The notes under the pieces: model-generated | What the model saw: only the letters and a program-made list of their open reading frames with translations | What the model was told of the DNA's origin: nothing | The model's database searches: none | Source: an uncultured Eubacteriales bacterium | Lineage (GTDB): Bacteria > Bacillota > Clostridia > Lachnospirales > Lachnospiraceae | Direction: 5' to 3' | DNA: 49,358 nt | Assembly (NCBI GenBank): GCA_900314555.1 | Contig: OMVQ01000065.1 | Coordinates: 1-49,358, forward strand | Program-made: the position numbers and the translations under genes | Shown: in pieces, positions 17,953 to 26,404 of the stretch | Position numbering within the stretch: the stretch's first letter is position 1 | How the letters are laid out: each line of letters begins with the position of its first letter

Positions 17953-18372
17953 ATGGATAAAAATGTGCGTGTTATAATCAGGGGACTCCACAATACAGAC
18001 AGTGATGAGTCGGATATGGTTATAGACGTTAAAGGAACTTATTATAATAAGAATGGAAAGCATTATATCTGTTATGAAGAGAAAGATGAGAACTCTGATG
18101 AAGCTAATACAAATATGCTGAAAATGAGAGATGATAATATCGAGCTTATCAAAAGAGGAGCTAATGCAACTCATCTGAATTTCGAAAAGGGTAAGATAAA
18201 TACTACTTATTATAAGACATTTGCAGGAAATCTGTATATTGGCGTAGATACAAAATATATGCATATAATCGAAAGTGATGGCAGGATTGATGCAAGAATA
18301 GAGTATGCGTTAGTTATGGATGAACAGAAAGTTTCGGATTGTGTCGTAGAGATACAGGTCATGGAAGCATAG
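17953..18372 (+). CDS. DUF1934 (YwiB-like) beta-barrel protein
   Basis: This 139-residue protein resembles the DUF1934/YwiB family, small calycin-like beta-barrel proteins common in Firmicutes with no established biochemical role. The pattern VRVIIRG...NTTYYKTFAGNLYIGVDT supports the call. AGAAAGG lies 11 nt before the ATG. It is followed by a terminator that mainly serves the convergent gene. Confidence 0.75.
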   Translation: MDKNVRVIIRGLHNTDSDESDMVIDVKGTYYNKNGKHYICYEEKDENSDEANTNMLKMRDDNIELIKRGANATHLNFEKGKINTTYYKTFAGNLYIGVDTKYMHIIESDGRIDARIEYALVMDEQKVSDCVVEIQVMEA

Positions 18373-18412
18373 AAAATATAAAAAAGTATAAGGACATAGA
18401 AAAATTATAGAA

Positions 18413-18458
18413 GTAAAAAAGTCTTTATATATAACTAATATGCTATATATAAAGACTT
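18413..18458 (-). terminator. Terminator of the convergent membrane-protein gene
   Basis: A 15-bp perfect stem (18419-18433 with 18444-18458, core AAGTCTTTATATATA) is followed on the minus strand by a T-rich run. On the plus strand it may also slow transcripts from the DUF1934 gene. Confidence 0.8.
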
Positions 18459-18481
18459 ATGAATCTAAATTATATTTAATT

Positions 18482-18973
18482 TTATTTAGATTTTGAAGCA
18501 GCTTTTTTGGTCTTTTCCTTTTCGGCAAGTTTAGCGGCTTTCTTCTCTTCTTTAATCTGCTTACGTGTTTTCTTAGGTTCTGGAAGAGGTCCTCTGATAC
18601 GCTTTGCAGACATAACATAGATTCCGCTTACCTGGGCTTTAACTTCCTGTTTTGGAAGTATTGAATCAAATATAGTTCCATCACACATAAGGGACATAAC
18701 TTTTGGTCCGACTTTAACTTTTAGAATTGGAACTTTTGCACGACGTAGATATTTCGGCGTTTGTTCAACGACAATCTTTGGAAATCCGGCTTCGGACAGC
18801 TTCATCTTCTTTTTATCTATTACATAAAAAGACATCATCTGTGACTGGCCTTCCATTGTCTTACGCTGTGAATCAGCTTTTTTCTCAGCTTTACGTCCGA
18901 ATATATAAAGTACAACTAATAATACAAGTAAAACTGCTATAACTATTAATAATATTTTAATTGGTAATGGCAT
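18482..18973 (-). CDS. Small membrane-anchored protein of unknown function
   Basis: This 163-residue protein has one N-terminal hydrophobic segment (about residues 4-25), a beta-rich middle and a Lys/Ala/Glu-rich C-terminal tail from about residue 130 that should be helical and strongly basic. I recognise no family. The ATG at 18973 is chosen because GGAGG lies 6 nt before it; the frame extends upstream without an RBS. It is monocistronic with a strong terminator and diverges from the cardiolipin synthase gene. Confidence 0.6.
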   Translation of the reverse strand: MPLPIKILLIVIAVLLVLLVVLYIFGRKAEKKADSQRKTMEGQSQMMSFYVIDKKKMKLSEAGFPKIVVEQTPKYLRRAKVPILKVKVGPKVMSLMCDGTIFDSILPKQEVKAQVSGIYVMSAKRIRGPLPEPKKTRKQIKEEKKAAKLAEKEKTKKAASKSK

Positions 18974-19106
18974 ATTTTCCTCCGTTCTATGATAAATACT
19001 ATGATTTTGGTATAAAACCAATACATAAAAAGTATTTTAACATTTATGGGAATAAAATACAATTCTTTTTTAGACATAAAATAAAAGTAAAGGAGATTAT
19101 ACCGAT

Positions 19107-20579
19107 ATGAGCGAAGCAATAAGCATAGCAAAGAGCATCGGGGAGTGGATATATAATAACACTTTTTATATAAATATTATTTTGGGAATAATAATTATAT
19201 TCTTTCAGAGACGTGATCCGACTTCGGTGTGGGCATGGCTTCTGCTTTTATATTTCATACCGATTGTCGGTTTCTTCTTATATCTTGTAATCGGGCATGA
19301 TTACCATAAGAGTAAAATGTTTCGAATTAAAGAGGTAGAAGATGAATTAAATGGTGCAATCAAGAAACAGGAGAATAGAATATTTAATAATGAATTCAGT
19401 ATTTCAGATGAAAGAGTTCGGGAATATTCTGATTTAGTGCTATTTAATCTAGAGACGAGCAGTGCAATCTATAGTGAAGATAATAAAGTTAAAGTATTTA
19501 CGGACGGAAATGCTAAATTCGATGATTTGATAGAGGAGATGAAGAAAGCGACAAAGTTTATCCATATCCAATATTATATTATCAGTAAAGGCGAATTATT
19601 CGACAGAATTTTTGAGGTATTGAAGAAAAAAGTTGCACAGGGCGTTGAGGTAAGAGTTCTCTATGACAGTATGGGCGGCAGAGATTTAGGAAGAAAAAAT
19701 GTGAGGAGAATGAAGCAGGCGGGCATCAAAGTCGGTGAATTCTTTCCGGCATTTCTTGGAAGATTCCAGATGCGTTTTAACTACAGAAATCACAGAAAGA
19801 TTGTGGTTATCGATGGTAAATACGCATATGTTGGCGGTTTCAATGTCGGAGATGAGTATATAAGTAAGAAAAAGAAATTCGGATATTGGAGAGACACACA
19901 TCTTAAGATAGAGGGTGCAGCAGTTAATGATCTTCATATAAGATTTCTGTTAGACTGGAATTATACGGCTAAAGAGAATCTGTTCGGCATAGAGAAATAT
20001 TTCAATAATAAACCATTGCATTATAATAGAAATGTAGGTGTCCAGATTATTTCAAGTGGTCCTGATTCAAAGAGACAGGAGATAAGAGATAATTACCTGC
20101 GACTGATTAATAAAGCAAAAGAAAGAATATATGTGCAGACACCGTATTTCATACCGGACGACAGTGTGTTGCAGGCACTTAAGATTGCGGCTCTGTCAGG
20201 CGTAGATGTGCGGCTTATGATACCATGTAAACCTGACCACCCATTTGTCTATTGGGCTACATACTCGTATGCGGGAGACCTTATAGATGCCGGTGTCAGA
20301 TGTTATTGTTATGAAGCGGGTTTTCTGCATGCAAAAGGAATGGTGGTAGATGGTCTGGTAAGCTGTTATGGAACAGCTAATATGGACAGACGAAGCTTTG
20401 CATTGAATTTCGAAGTAAATGCAGTTGTCTATGATCCTGATGTTTCATGGCAGTTAGAGAAGAAATTCTTAGAAGATCTGACGAAATGCAGGGAAATAAC
20501 AAGATTTAATTATAACAGAAGAACATTATGGATAAGATTTAAGGAGCAGATATCAAGATTGTTAGCACCGCTTATGTAG
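19107..20579 (+). CDS. cls: Cardiolipin synthase (two HKD motifs)
   Basis: This 490-residue phospholipase-D-superfamily enzyme would make cardiolipin from phosphatidylglycerol at the membrane. Two N-terminal membrane spans (about 20-34 and 45-62) are followed by two catalytic HKD motifs beginning at His229 (HRKIVVIDGKYAYVGGFN) and His408 (HAKGMVVDGLVSCYGTAN). Domain order and length fit Firmicute Cls. AAAGGAG precedes the start. The polysaccharide deacetylase gene follows after 46 bp and may be cotranscribed. Confidence 0.92.
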   Translation: MSEAISIAKSIGEWIYNNTFYINIILGIIIIFFQRRDPTSVWAWLLLLYFIPIVGFFLYLVIGHDYHKSKMFRIKEVEDELNGAIKKQENRIFNNEFSISDERVREYSDLVLFNLETSSAIYSEDNKVKVFTDGNAKFDDLIEEMKKATKFIHIQYYIISKGELFDRIFEVLKKKVAQGVEVRVLYDSMGGRDLGRKNVRRMKQAGIKVGEFFPAFLGRFQMRFNYRNHRKIVVIDGKYAYVGGFNVGDEYISKKKKFGYWRDTHLKIEGAAVNDLHIRFLLDWNYTAKENLFGIEKYFNNKPLHYNRNVGVQIISSGPDSKRQEIRDNYLRLINKAKERIYVQTPYFIPDDSVLQALKIAALSGVDVRLMIPCKPDHPFVYWATYSYAGDLIDAGVRCYCYEAGFLHAKGMVVDGLVSCYGTANMDRRSFALNFEVNAVVYDPDVSWQLEKKFLEDLTKCREITRFNYNRRTLWIRFKEQISRLLAPLM

Positions 20580-20625
20580 TTTTAATATTATAAAACATTT
20601 ACAGGTGCAGAAAGGAACGAATGAA

Positions 20626-21582
20626 ATGAGTAGTAAAAATACAGGAAAAAGTAAAATGGCAAAAAGAGTTGTACTAATGTCACTCATTACGTGTGTAATG
20701 TTTATAGCCTTAGTGGTTATGGCAATTGGTTTTATAAAGGTAAAATCAGACAATAAGCAAAATGCCGACAAGGTTAAGGAACTAAATAAATCAAAAGATT
20801 CATACAGTAAGGAATTAGAGTCAGTTAATAATGAAAAAGATGACTTAAATAAAAAGGTGACTGAGTTAGAAAGTGAAAAGGAATCACTTGCTGATAAGAA
20901 CGCAGAGCTTGAAAGTGTAATGACAGCACAGGGAATTAAGGAAAAGGTGGCTGATGATAAGAAGATTGTCTATCTTACATTTGATGATGGTCCATCAGAT
21001 TTGACACCACAGTTTCTTGATACTCTTGATAGTTATGGCGTAAATGCTACATTTTTCGTAACATACCAGCCGCAGCACGAAGACATTTACAAGGACACAA
21101 TTGCAAGAGGAAACAGCATACAGATTCATACGGCATCACATGATTATGACAAGGTATATGCTTCAGAAGAGGCATATATAGCTGATTTCAACGAGATTTT
21201 TGAGTATGTTAAAAATGTAACAGGCACAACACCTAATTATTTCAGATTTCCGGGCGGAAGTACAAACAGTTATGGAAAGAGTATTGTAAAATCAATTGCA
21301 AAAGATATGAAAACTAATGGATATGATTTCGTGGACTGGAATGTAAGTGTGGGTGACGGAAGTGCCAAAGCAACGAAAGACAGTATAATCGCTAAGATAA
21401 AAGCTGAATCAGAGGGCAAAAATCATATTGTAATGTTAGCACACGATAGCGGAACTAAGACTGAAACACTTGCTGCTTTACCTGAAATAATTGAATATTA
21501 TAAAGCTAACGGATATGAATTCGGTGTAATAAAGGGCAATTTAGATGTGTCATTTGCACAGTTTATAGATTATGAGAATTAG
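20626..21582 (+). CDS. Membrane-anchored polysaccharide deacetylase (NodB domain)
   Basis: This 318-residue protein has a basic N-terminus, one transmembrane segment (about 15-37), a Lys/Glu/Asn coiled coil (about 45-98) and a carbohydrate esterase 4 domain. Metal-binding residues are Asp121 (TFDDGPS), His168 and His172 (HTASH), with RFPGGS as the later motif. It would remove acetyl groups from peptidoglycan or another surface glycan outside the cell. The ATG at 20626 is preferred over the GTG at 20605 because AAAGGA lies 10 nt before it. A 1-GlcNAc deacetylase cannot be separated from a MurNAc deacetylase here. Confidence 0.9.
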   Translation: MSSKNTGKSKMAKRVVLMSLITCVMFIALVVMAIGFIKVKSDNKQNADKVKELNKSKDSYSKELESVNNEKDDLNKKVTELESEKESLADKNAELESVMTAQGIKEKVADDKKIVYLTFDDGPSDLTPQFLDTLDSYGVNATFFVTYQPQHEDIYKDTIARGNSIQIHTASHDYDKVYASEEAYIADFNEIFEYVKNVTGTTPNYFRFPGGSTNSYGKSIVKSIAKDMKTNGYDFVDWNVSVGDGSAKATKDSIIAKIKAESEGKNHIVMLAHDSGTKTETLAALPEIIEYYKANGYEFGVIKGNLDVSFAQFIDYEN

Positions 21583-21604
21583 TGAATAAAGGAGATGCCG
21601 CAGA

Positions 21605-22609
21605 ATGGAATATACATTATTAGGAAACACAGATATTGAAATTTCTAAGTTATGTGTTGGTTGTATGAGTTTTGGGAAGGCAGGAACTATGCACGACTGG
21701 ACACTTAATGAAGCAGAGACGGAAGAAGTAGTTAAATATGCATTGTCACAGGGAATTAATTTCTTCGATACGGCAAATGGTTATTCGGCAGGAACAAGTG
21801 AGGAATATTTAGGTCGTGCGTTGAAGAATAATATTGCGCGTGACAAGGTAGTTATCGCTTCTAAGGTATATTTTAATCCGGGACGATTGTCTGCAACTGC
21901 TATTCATAGGGAAATAGATGGAACACTCAAACGTCTTGGAACAGATTATCTTGACTTATATATAATTCATCGTTTTGATTATGAAACACCAATTGAAGAA
22001 ACGATGGAGGCACTGAATGATTTAGTTAAAGCAGGAAAGGTACGTGCTCTAGGGGCTTCTGCAATGTATGGATATCAGTTTCACAATATGCAGCTTGTGG
22101 CAAAAGATAACGGTTTTGCACAGTTTCAGGCAATGGAGAATCATTATAATCTGTTATATCGTGAAGATGAGAGAGAACTTATTCCAATCTGTAAGCAGAT
22201 GGGAGTATCTCTTATGCCATATAGTCCGTTAGCAGCAGGACATCTGACAAGACCTGAATGGAATACGGACACACTTCGAAGTAAAACTGACAGAGTAGCA
22301 ATGGGTAAATATGACAGAACTGAAGAACAGGATATTAAGATTGTCGGTCGTGTACATGAACTGGCATTAAAATATGGCGTGAAAATGCAGCAGATTGCAC
22401 TTGCATGGCATTGGGCAAAGGGCGTAGCTTCACCTATTATCGGTTCTACAAAGGTATCGCATTTAGAAGATGCCATTAAAGCATTAGATGTTAAGTTGAC
22501 ACCTGAAGATATTGAATATCTAGAGGAACCATATATTCCACATAGAATTGTGGGAGCAATTGACCATAATCCTGCTGAGGGCGTTATGCTGTTAGATGAG
22601 AAGAAGTAG
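21605..22609 (+). CDS. Aldo/keto reductase
   Basis: This 334-residue cytoplasmic NADPH-dependent oxidoreductase has the full catalytic tetrad: Asp55, Tyr60, Lys87 and His122. The C-terminal cofactor region contains PIIGSTKVSHLED. It resembles the AKR family of general-stress or ion-channel beta-subunit-like reductases (YhdN/Tas type). GGAG lies upstream. The gap to the deacetylase gene is 22 bp, so they may be cotranscribed. The substrate is unknown. Confidence 0.9.
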   Translation: MEYTLLGNTDIEISKLCVGCMSFGKAGTMHDWTLNEAETEEVVKYALSQGINFFDTANGYSAGTSEEYLGRALKNNIARDKVVIASKVYFNPGRLSATAIHREIDGTLKRLGTDYLDLYIIHRFDYETPIEETMEALNDLVKAGKVRALGASAMYGYQFHNMQLVAKDNGFAQFQAMENHYNLLYREDERELIPICKQMGVSLMPYSPLAAGHLTRPEWNTDTLRSKTDRVAMGKYDRTEEQDIKIVGRVHELALKYGVKMQQIALAWHWAKGVASPIIGSTKVSHLEDAIKALDVKLTPEDIEYLEEPYIPHRIVGAIDHNPAEGVMLLDEKK

Positions 22610-22679
22610 ATGTAGAGTAAGGATGTTTAATGGTTAAAATTTTGTGGTAAAAATAAATATATTTATATTGCGTATCGTA

Positions 22680-22708
22680 TTGAAAGTATCTAGTGGGTAT
22701 GTTAAAAT
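22680..22708 (+). promoter_or_regulatory. Promoter of the small toxin-like gene
   Basis: TTGAAA (22680-22685) and TAAAAT (22703-22708) are 17 bp apart, with TG just before the -10. The leader of about 100 nt has the hairpin CCCTC-TGCG-GAGGG (22742-22755). Its GCCCTC (22741-22746) could instead pair with GAGGGC of the ribosome binding site (22805-22810), a possible translation block. Confidence 0.7.
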
Positions 22709-22817
22709 CTAAACAGATGTCACCATAACGGTAGGCGGTTGCCCTCTGCGGAGGGACTGTGACCCTTCGATTACATAGAAACCTGTATAGGAATCTAAAG
22801 AAAGGAGGGCTAAACGA

Positions 22818-22916
22818 ATGAGTATTGTTGATTTTATTGCAGTAGTAAGCTTTGGTTTAACCTGCTTTGGAATAGGATATTCTTTTGGTAAAGATAATAA
22901 TAAGACACAGAAATAG
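22818..22916 (+). CDS. Small hydrophobic peptide, putative holin-like type I toxin
   Basis: This 32-residue peptide begins MSIVDFIAVVSFGLTCFGIG, one membrane helix of about 20 residues, and ends in the polar tail GKDNNKTQK. It follows a strong ribosome binding site, AAAGGAGGG. Hydrophobic helix plus Lys/Asn tail, long structured leader, downstream terminator and opposing antisense promoter fit the putative holin-like toxins of Firmicute type I toxin-antitoxin loci, which I recall as having similar peptides. Toxicity is inferred. Confidence 0.65.
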   Translation: MSIVDFIAVVSFGLTCFGIGYSFGKDNNKTQK

Positions 22917-22950
22917 CCGCCCGGGTCCTGAAAAAACTGAGCGGCTTTTC
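22915..22950 (+). terminator. Terminator of the toxin mRNA
   Basis: AGCCGC (22915-22920), which overlaps the stop codon, pairs with GCGGCT (22941-22946), followed by TTTTCT. A second stem, GCCA(A)CCG with CGGTGGC (22973-22992) followed by ATTTTC, lies just beyond and may act as a backup or as part of the antisense RNA. Confidence 0.7.
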
Positions 22951-23037
22951 TGAAAAGAAAAAAGTATATTGGGCCAACCGTCTATCGGTGGCATTTTCTA
23001 TTAATAAATATAGTAATATATCTAAAAACTAATTCCT
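22917..23037 (-). ncRNA. Predicted antisense RNA opposite the toxin 3' region
   Basis: The minus-strand promoter TTGAAA-17-TATATT (23044-23072) would start an RNA near 23037 running leftward across the second hairpin and the toxin terminator, overlapping the toxin message. A type I antitoxin RNA is the natural reading. The 3' end is uncertain because no clear minus-strand T run follows the last hairpin. Confidence 0.45.
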
Positions 23038-23043
23038 ATTAAC

Positions 23044-23072
23044 AATATAACACAATATGTTATTGATTTCAA
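23044..23072 (-). promoter_or_regulatory. Promoter of the predicted antisense RNA
   Basis: On the minus strand TTGAAA (23067-23072) and TATATT (23044-23049) are exactly 17 bp apart. No protein-coding gene on that strand follows, which points to an RNA product. Confidence 0.65.
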
Positions 23073-23208
23073 GTGAAAACCTGTTTTTATAGTTTATGAA
23101 ACTTATTAGCAAATATTCTGAAACTTAGTAATAATTTATACTTGAATAAAATAATAGAGAATTGCTATATTTTAAGATAATAATATAACCATACGGAGGT
23201 CAATTTAT

Positions 23209-23733
23209 ATGTTCATAAGAAATGCGACAATAGATGATATCGATAAAGTTGCAGCAGTGGAAAGTGAATGTTTTCCTGTAACCGAAGCAGCAACTAAAGA
23301 AGAATTTGCAGAGAGAATTAAGTATTATGGAAATCATTTCTGGCTGATGTTTGATAATGACAAAGAGGAGAAATTAATTGCATTTGTAGATGGCTTTGTT
23401 ACGAATGAAGCAGATTTAACAGATGAAATGTATGAGAAAGCCGATATGCATAATGAAAATGGTGAATGGCAGATGATTTTCGGAGTCAATACAATTCCTA
23501 AATATCGTAAGAAAGGTTATGCAGGAGAGTTAATAAAAAGAGCTATAAATGATGCTAAAGAGCAGGGAAGAAAAGGGCTTGTTCTTACATGTAAGCAGGG
23601 ATTAGTTGCTTATTATAAGAAGTTTGGTTTTGTAGATGAGGGAGTAACAGATAAGTCCGTACATGGAAATGTTATCTGGCATCAGATGAGGTTTACATTT
23701 GGCGGTCAGGGTGTTATAATCAGCAATGGTTAA
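23209..23733 (+). CDS. GNAT family N-acetyltransferase
   Basis: This 174-residue cytoplasmic acetyl-CoA-dependent acetyltransferase begins MFIRNATIDDIDKVAAVE, the typical GNAT first strand and helix. The acetyl-CoA loop GVNTIPKYRKKGYAGELI lies in the middle, followed by LTCKQGLVAYYKKFGFVDEG, the closing motif. CGGAGG precedes the start. The substrate is not predictable. The next 390 bp hold a small ORF, a structured leader and a hairpin cassette belonging to mgtE. Confidence 0.85.
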   Translation: MFIRNATIDDIDKVAAVESECFPVTEAATKEEFAERIKYYGNHFWLMFDNDKEEKLIAFVDGFVTNEADLTDEMYEKADMHNENGEWQMIFGVNTIPKYRKKGYAGELIKRAINDAKEQGRKGLVLTCKQGLVAYYKKFGFVDEGVTDKSVHGNVIWHQMRFTFGGQGVIISNG

Positions 23734-23776
23734 AAATGAAATTCAATTAATACTAAATCAAAAGGAGGCGAAATAT

Positions 23777-23866
23777 ATGGACAGTTGTGATAGTAATAGT
23801 CGAAGTACATATAACGATGGAACAGACTTAGAATATATTTCAAGTGTCTGTATTTATGCCTTTTAG
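23777..23866 (+). CDS. 29-residue leader peptide upstream of mgtE
   Basis: The ATG has an almost perfect ribosome binding site (AAAGGAGG, 8-nt spacing) and encodes MDSCDSNSRSTYNDGTDLEY followed by nine mostly hydrophobic residues. Asp is at positions 2, 5, 14 and 17. The ORF contains the 5' arms of two long-range stems in the mgtE leader, so its translation would change the leader fold. This is the usual layout of a regulatory upstream ORF. I know of no family. Confidence 0.6.
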   Translation: MDSCDSNSRSTYNDGTDLEYISSVCIYAF

Positions 23867-23958
23867 TTATATATTTTAAGCCTTATCCATCGTTAGAAAT
23901 ATCACAACCACAGATGTTTGTGTAGTATTTTACTACGATGGAATTTTTATGCCCTTTT
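23784..23958 (+). promoter_or_regulatory. mgtE leader: antiterminator/terminator-like alternative stems
   Basis: Stem A pairs GTTGTGAT (23784-23791) with ATCACAAC (23901-23908) and AACGATGGA (23813-23821) with TCCATCGTT (23886-23894), enclosing an ACAGAC/GTCTGT hairpin. Stem B pairs the same TCCATCGT (23886-23893) with ACGATGGA (23935-23942), immediately followed by ATTTTTAT. A and B exclude each other, and B looks like a terminator. Ribosomes on the leader ORF would open A and favour B; early release or stalling would favour A and read-through. No M-box (Mg riboswitch) consensus was recognised. Confidence 0.55.
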
Positions 23959-23967
23959 TTAGGGGGC

Positions 23968-24117
23968 GAATGGAGGCCGGGTGTAAAAAATAATGCTGAT
24001 GCAGTTATTTTTTACACGACTAATTGTGCTGCAGGCATCACAATTAGTATTTATCGCAGAACTGAATCTGATATTCAGTTCGCGATTCTTTCGGCACAAG
24101 TGCCTACAGAATGGAGG
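23968..24117 (+). repeat. Hairpin-array cassette copy D, before mgtE
   Basis: The direct repeat GAATGGAGG is at 23968-23976 and 24109-24117, period 141 bp; the second copy is the mgtE ribosome binding site. Between them are four stems: GTGTAAAAAATAA/TTATTTTTTACAC, CTAATTGTG/CACAATTAG with TGCAGGCA in its loop, ATCGCAGAACTGAAT/ATTCAGTTCGCGAT with loop CTGAT, and GGCAC/GTGCC. Cassette E has the same architecture and period with different but compensating stem sequences. The frame stays open into mgtE, which creates a false N-terminal extension. Confidence 0.85.
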
Positions 24118-24123
24118 TTTAAA

Positions 24124-25518
24124 ATGGAAAAAGAAGTATTAAAAGAACCAATGTATGTTGAAAATATCGTATCTATTATCAGAAGTGGACTTAATAAAGA
24201 AGATTTATTAGAGAAATTAAGTGATTACCATGAAAATGATATCGCACAAAGTCTTGAATATCTGACTAAAGATGAACGTATAAACTTATATAATAATCTT
24301 GATGCCGAAACGATATCTAATATATTTTCTTATATTGAAGAACCTGATAAATATATTGAAGAATTAGGAATCGATAAATTAGCCACAATTATCAACGAGA
24401 TGGACTCAGATGATGCGGTCGATTTATTAGAAAATATTGATGAAAATATAAAAAGTCAGTTGCGACCAATTCTGAAAGAAGATGTCAAAGCTGATATCCG
24501 TTTGATAAATTCATATGACGAGGAAGAAATCGGTAGTCTGATTACTACGAATTATATTAAAATATCTAAAAATCTTACTATCCGTCAGGCAATGCATGAA
24601 TTGATTAAACAGGCTGGAGAGAATGATAATATTTCTACAATCTATGTTGTAGATGAAGCTGATAAATATTGTGGTGTCATTGATTTAAAAGATTTAATTA
24701 TAGCAAGAGAGCATGACGAACTTGATGATATTATAAGTTATTCTTATCCATATTTACTTGACCATGAGAATATCTCTGAAAGTATCGAGAAGATAAAAGA
24801 TTATGCAGAAGATTCTCTTCCTGTATTAAATGCTGATAAGAATATCATAGGTATTCTGACTGCGCAGGACGTAATTGAGGCAGTAGATGATGAAATGGGT
24901 GAGGACTATGCTAAATTAGCTGGTTTGACAGCAGAGGAGGACCTTAAAGAAACCACAGCAGAAAGTATGCGTAAACGTTTACCATGGCTTATAGTATTAT
25001 TGTTTTTAGGAATGGGAGTTTCGACAGTCGTGGGTGCGTTTGAAAATGTTGTGGCAGTGCTGCCGATAATAATATGCTTCCAGTCTTTGGTACTTGATAT
25101 GGCAGGAAATGTCGGAACACAGTCTTTAGCTGTAACAATTCGTGTTCTTATGGACGAGGACTTAAAGGGTAAAGATAAATTAACATTAGTTATAAAAGAA
25201 GTGAAAGTCGGCTTTAGTAATGGTATGCTTCTTGGCATATTGTCACTTGTTTGTCTGGGACTTTACATTAGTTTCTTCAAGGGCTATACATTATTTAATG
25301 CATTTATGATATCTGGTTGTGTTGGAATATCATTATTAGTATCTATGATTATTTCAAGCCTTGTTGGAACTTTAGTGCCATTATTCTTCCATAAAATAAA
25401 AGTGGACCCGGCAGTAGCATCAGGACCACTTATCACAACTGTAAATGATTTAGTTGCAGTAGTTACTTATTATGGATTATCGTGGATACTTTTAATCCAG
25501 TGTATACATTTGGCATAA
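24124..25518 (+). CDS. mgtE: Magnesium transporter MgtE
   Basis: This 464-residue homodimeric Mg2+ channel/transporter has an acidic cytoplasmic N domain (about 1-135), a tandem CBS pair (about 140-255), a connecting helix and five transmembrane helices (about 285-464). The pore segment contains the conserved DMAGNVGTQSLAV and ends with the SGPLITTVNDL region. The true start is the ATG at 24124, 6 nt after the cassette's GGAGG, although the frame is open back to 23938. Regulation probably acts through the leader ORF and alternative stems; the CBS/N domains gate the channel by intracellular Mg2+ in known relatives. Confidence 0.93.
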   Translation: MEKEVLKEPMYVENIVSIIRSGLNKEDLLEKLSDYHENDIAQSLEYLTKDERINLYNNLDAETISNIFSYIEEPDKYIEELGIDKLATIINEMDSDDAVDLLENIDENIKSQLRPILKEDVKADIRLINSYDEEEIGSLITTNYIKISKNLTIRQAMHELIKQAGENDNISTIYVVDEADKYCGVIDLKDLIIAREHDELDDIISYSYPYLLDHENISESIEKIKDYAEDSLPVLNADKNIIGILTAQDVIEAVDDEMGEDYAKLAGLTAEEDLKETTAESMRKRLPWLIVLLFLGMGVSTVVGAFENVVAVLPIIICFQSLVLDMAGNVGTQSLAVTIRVLMDEDLKGKDKLTLVIKEVKVGFSNGMLLGILSLVCLGLYISFFKGYTLFNAFMISGCVGISLLVSMIISSLVGTLVPLFFHKIKVDPAVASGPLITTVNDLVAVVTYYGLSWILLIQCIHLA

Positions 25519-25580
25519 TATTTAAGTTAGAATAAAGATTAATATTACTAAGCAGAAAATAAATAGTATTTTGCATATAT

Positions 25581-25608
25581 AATTTGCCGGACAATGTCTG
25601 GCAAATTT
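25581..25608. terminator. Hairpin between convergent mgtE and PHP gene
   Basis: AATTTGCCGGACA (25581-25593) pairs with TGTCTGGCAAATT (25595-25607) with one G-T pair. T runs are poor on both sides, so termination would be modest. It lies between two convergent genes. Confidence 0.6.
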
Positions 25609-25613
25609 AGCAT

Positions 25614-26396
25614 TTACCGGAAAATATTTTCTAAAGGTGTAAGCTGTAAGTCTGACAATGTTTTATATGACAGATTTACGGCTTCGTCCCATATAACTGA
25701 CGGATTATGACAATCCGAACCTACGATTACCTTAATATCACTACCTTTAAGGTGTGACCAGAAGCGGTTATCAGGATAAGGATATCGTTTGCCATCAGGA
25801 TAATCAGTAAGTCCACGTCGTATTCCATTAGCATTGAATTCTATGATAGTTCCGTATCTGGATGCGGCCTCTAATATAATGTCAAATGCTTTATCGCAAT
25901 TATAATCCCATGCAAAAGGATTAATCATACACAAATCAGGGTGTGCAAGAATTTTAAAATATCTAGTTGCAAGTCCCTCACTTATTGCATTAGCATATTC
26001 TAAATAACATTCAGTGTTATCAGCGGAATAAATGCTTTTAGAAGAACTGTTGTCAGACATATATGCGTGTTCGCCGAGTAACAGATAATCAAGTCCGCGT
26101 TTCGTAAGAAGTTCTTCATAATAATTAAGATTTTTATGGAAATACTCAATTTCTAATCCTTTGTAAAGAGTAATTCTGTCAGAATATATTTCCTTAAGGC
26201 GGTCAAGCTCGTTAAGATAATCATCTAATTCACTACATTCCATTCTAAGACCATAATTTTCGCCACCGGGAAAAGGTGCGTGGTCAGAAAATCCCAAAAT
26301 CTTAATGTCATTTTTAATGGCTGCTAGTACATAATCTTCTTCCGTTCCACCAGCGTGTTTGCAGCGGCAGGTGTGTGTATGATAATTAACTCTCAT
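25614..26396 (-). CDS. PHP-family phosphatase, histidinol-phosphatase-like
   Basis: This 260-residue cytoplasmic enzyme opens with the PHP metal motif YHTHTCRCKHA and has GFSDHAPFPG, LGEHAYM, LAHPDL and GSDCHNP, which supply the trinuclear metal ligands. It resembles HisK/HisJ histidinol phosphatases, but there are no other his genes nearby, so another phosphomonoester substrate is possible. It starts 8 nt after the plsC stop on the same strand, so the two are cotranscribed; only a weak AAAGGG lies before the ATG. Confidence 0.85.
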   Translation of the reverse strand: MRVNYHTHTCRCKHAGGTEEDYVLAAIKNDIKILGFSDHAPFPGGENYGLRMECSELDDYLNELDRLKEIYSDRITLYKGLEIEYFHKNLNYYEELLTKRGLDYLLLGEHAYMSDNSSSKSIYSADNTECYLEYANAISEGLATRYFKILAHPDLCMINPFAWDYNCDKAFDIILEAASRYGTIIEFNANGIRRGLTDYPDGKRYPYPDNRFWSHLKGSDIKVIVGSDCHNPSVIWDEAVNLSYKTLSDLQLTPLENIFR

Positions 26397-26404
26397 TTAT
26401 AAGT

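Noticed and set aside
23777..24000. M-box (Mg2+) riboswitch before mgtE
   Set aside because: None of the conserved M-box strings were found; the structure is different and has a translated ORF.
23938..24123. 62-residue N-terminal extension of MgtE
   Set aside because: It translates the hairpin cassette; the ribosome binding site and family length support the ATG at 24124.
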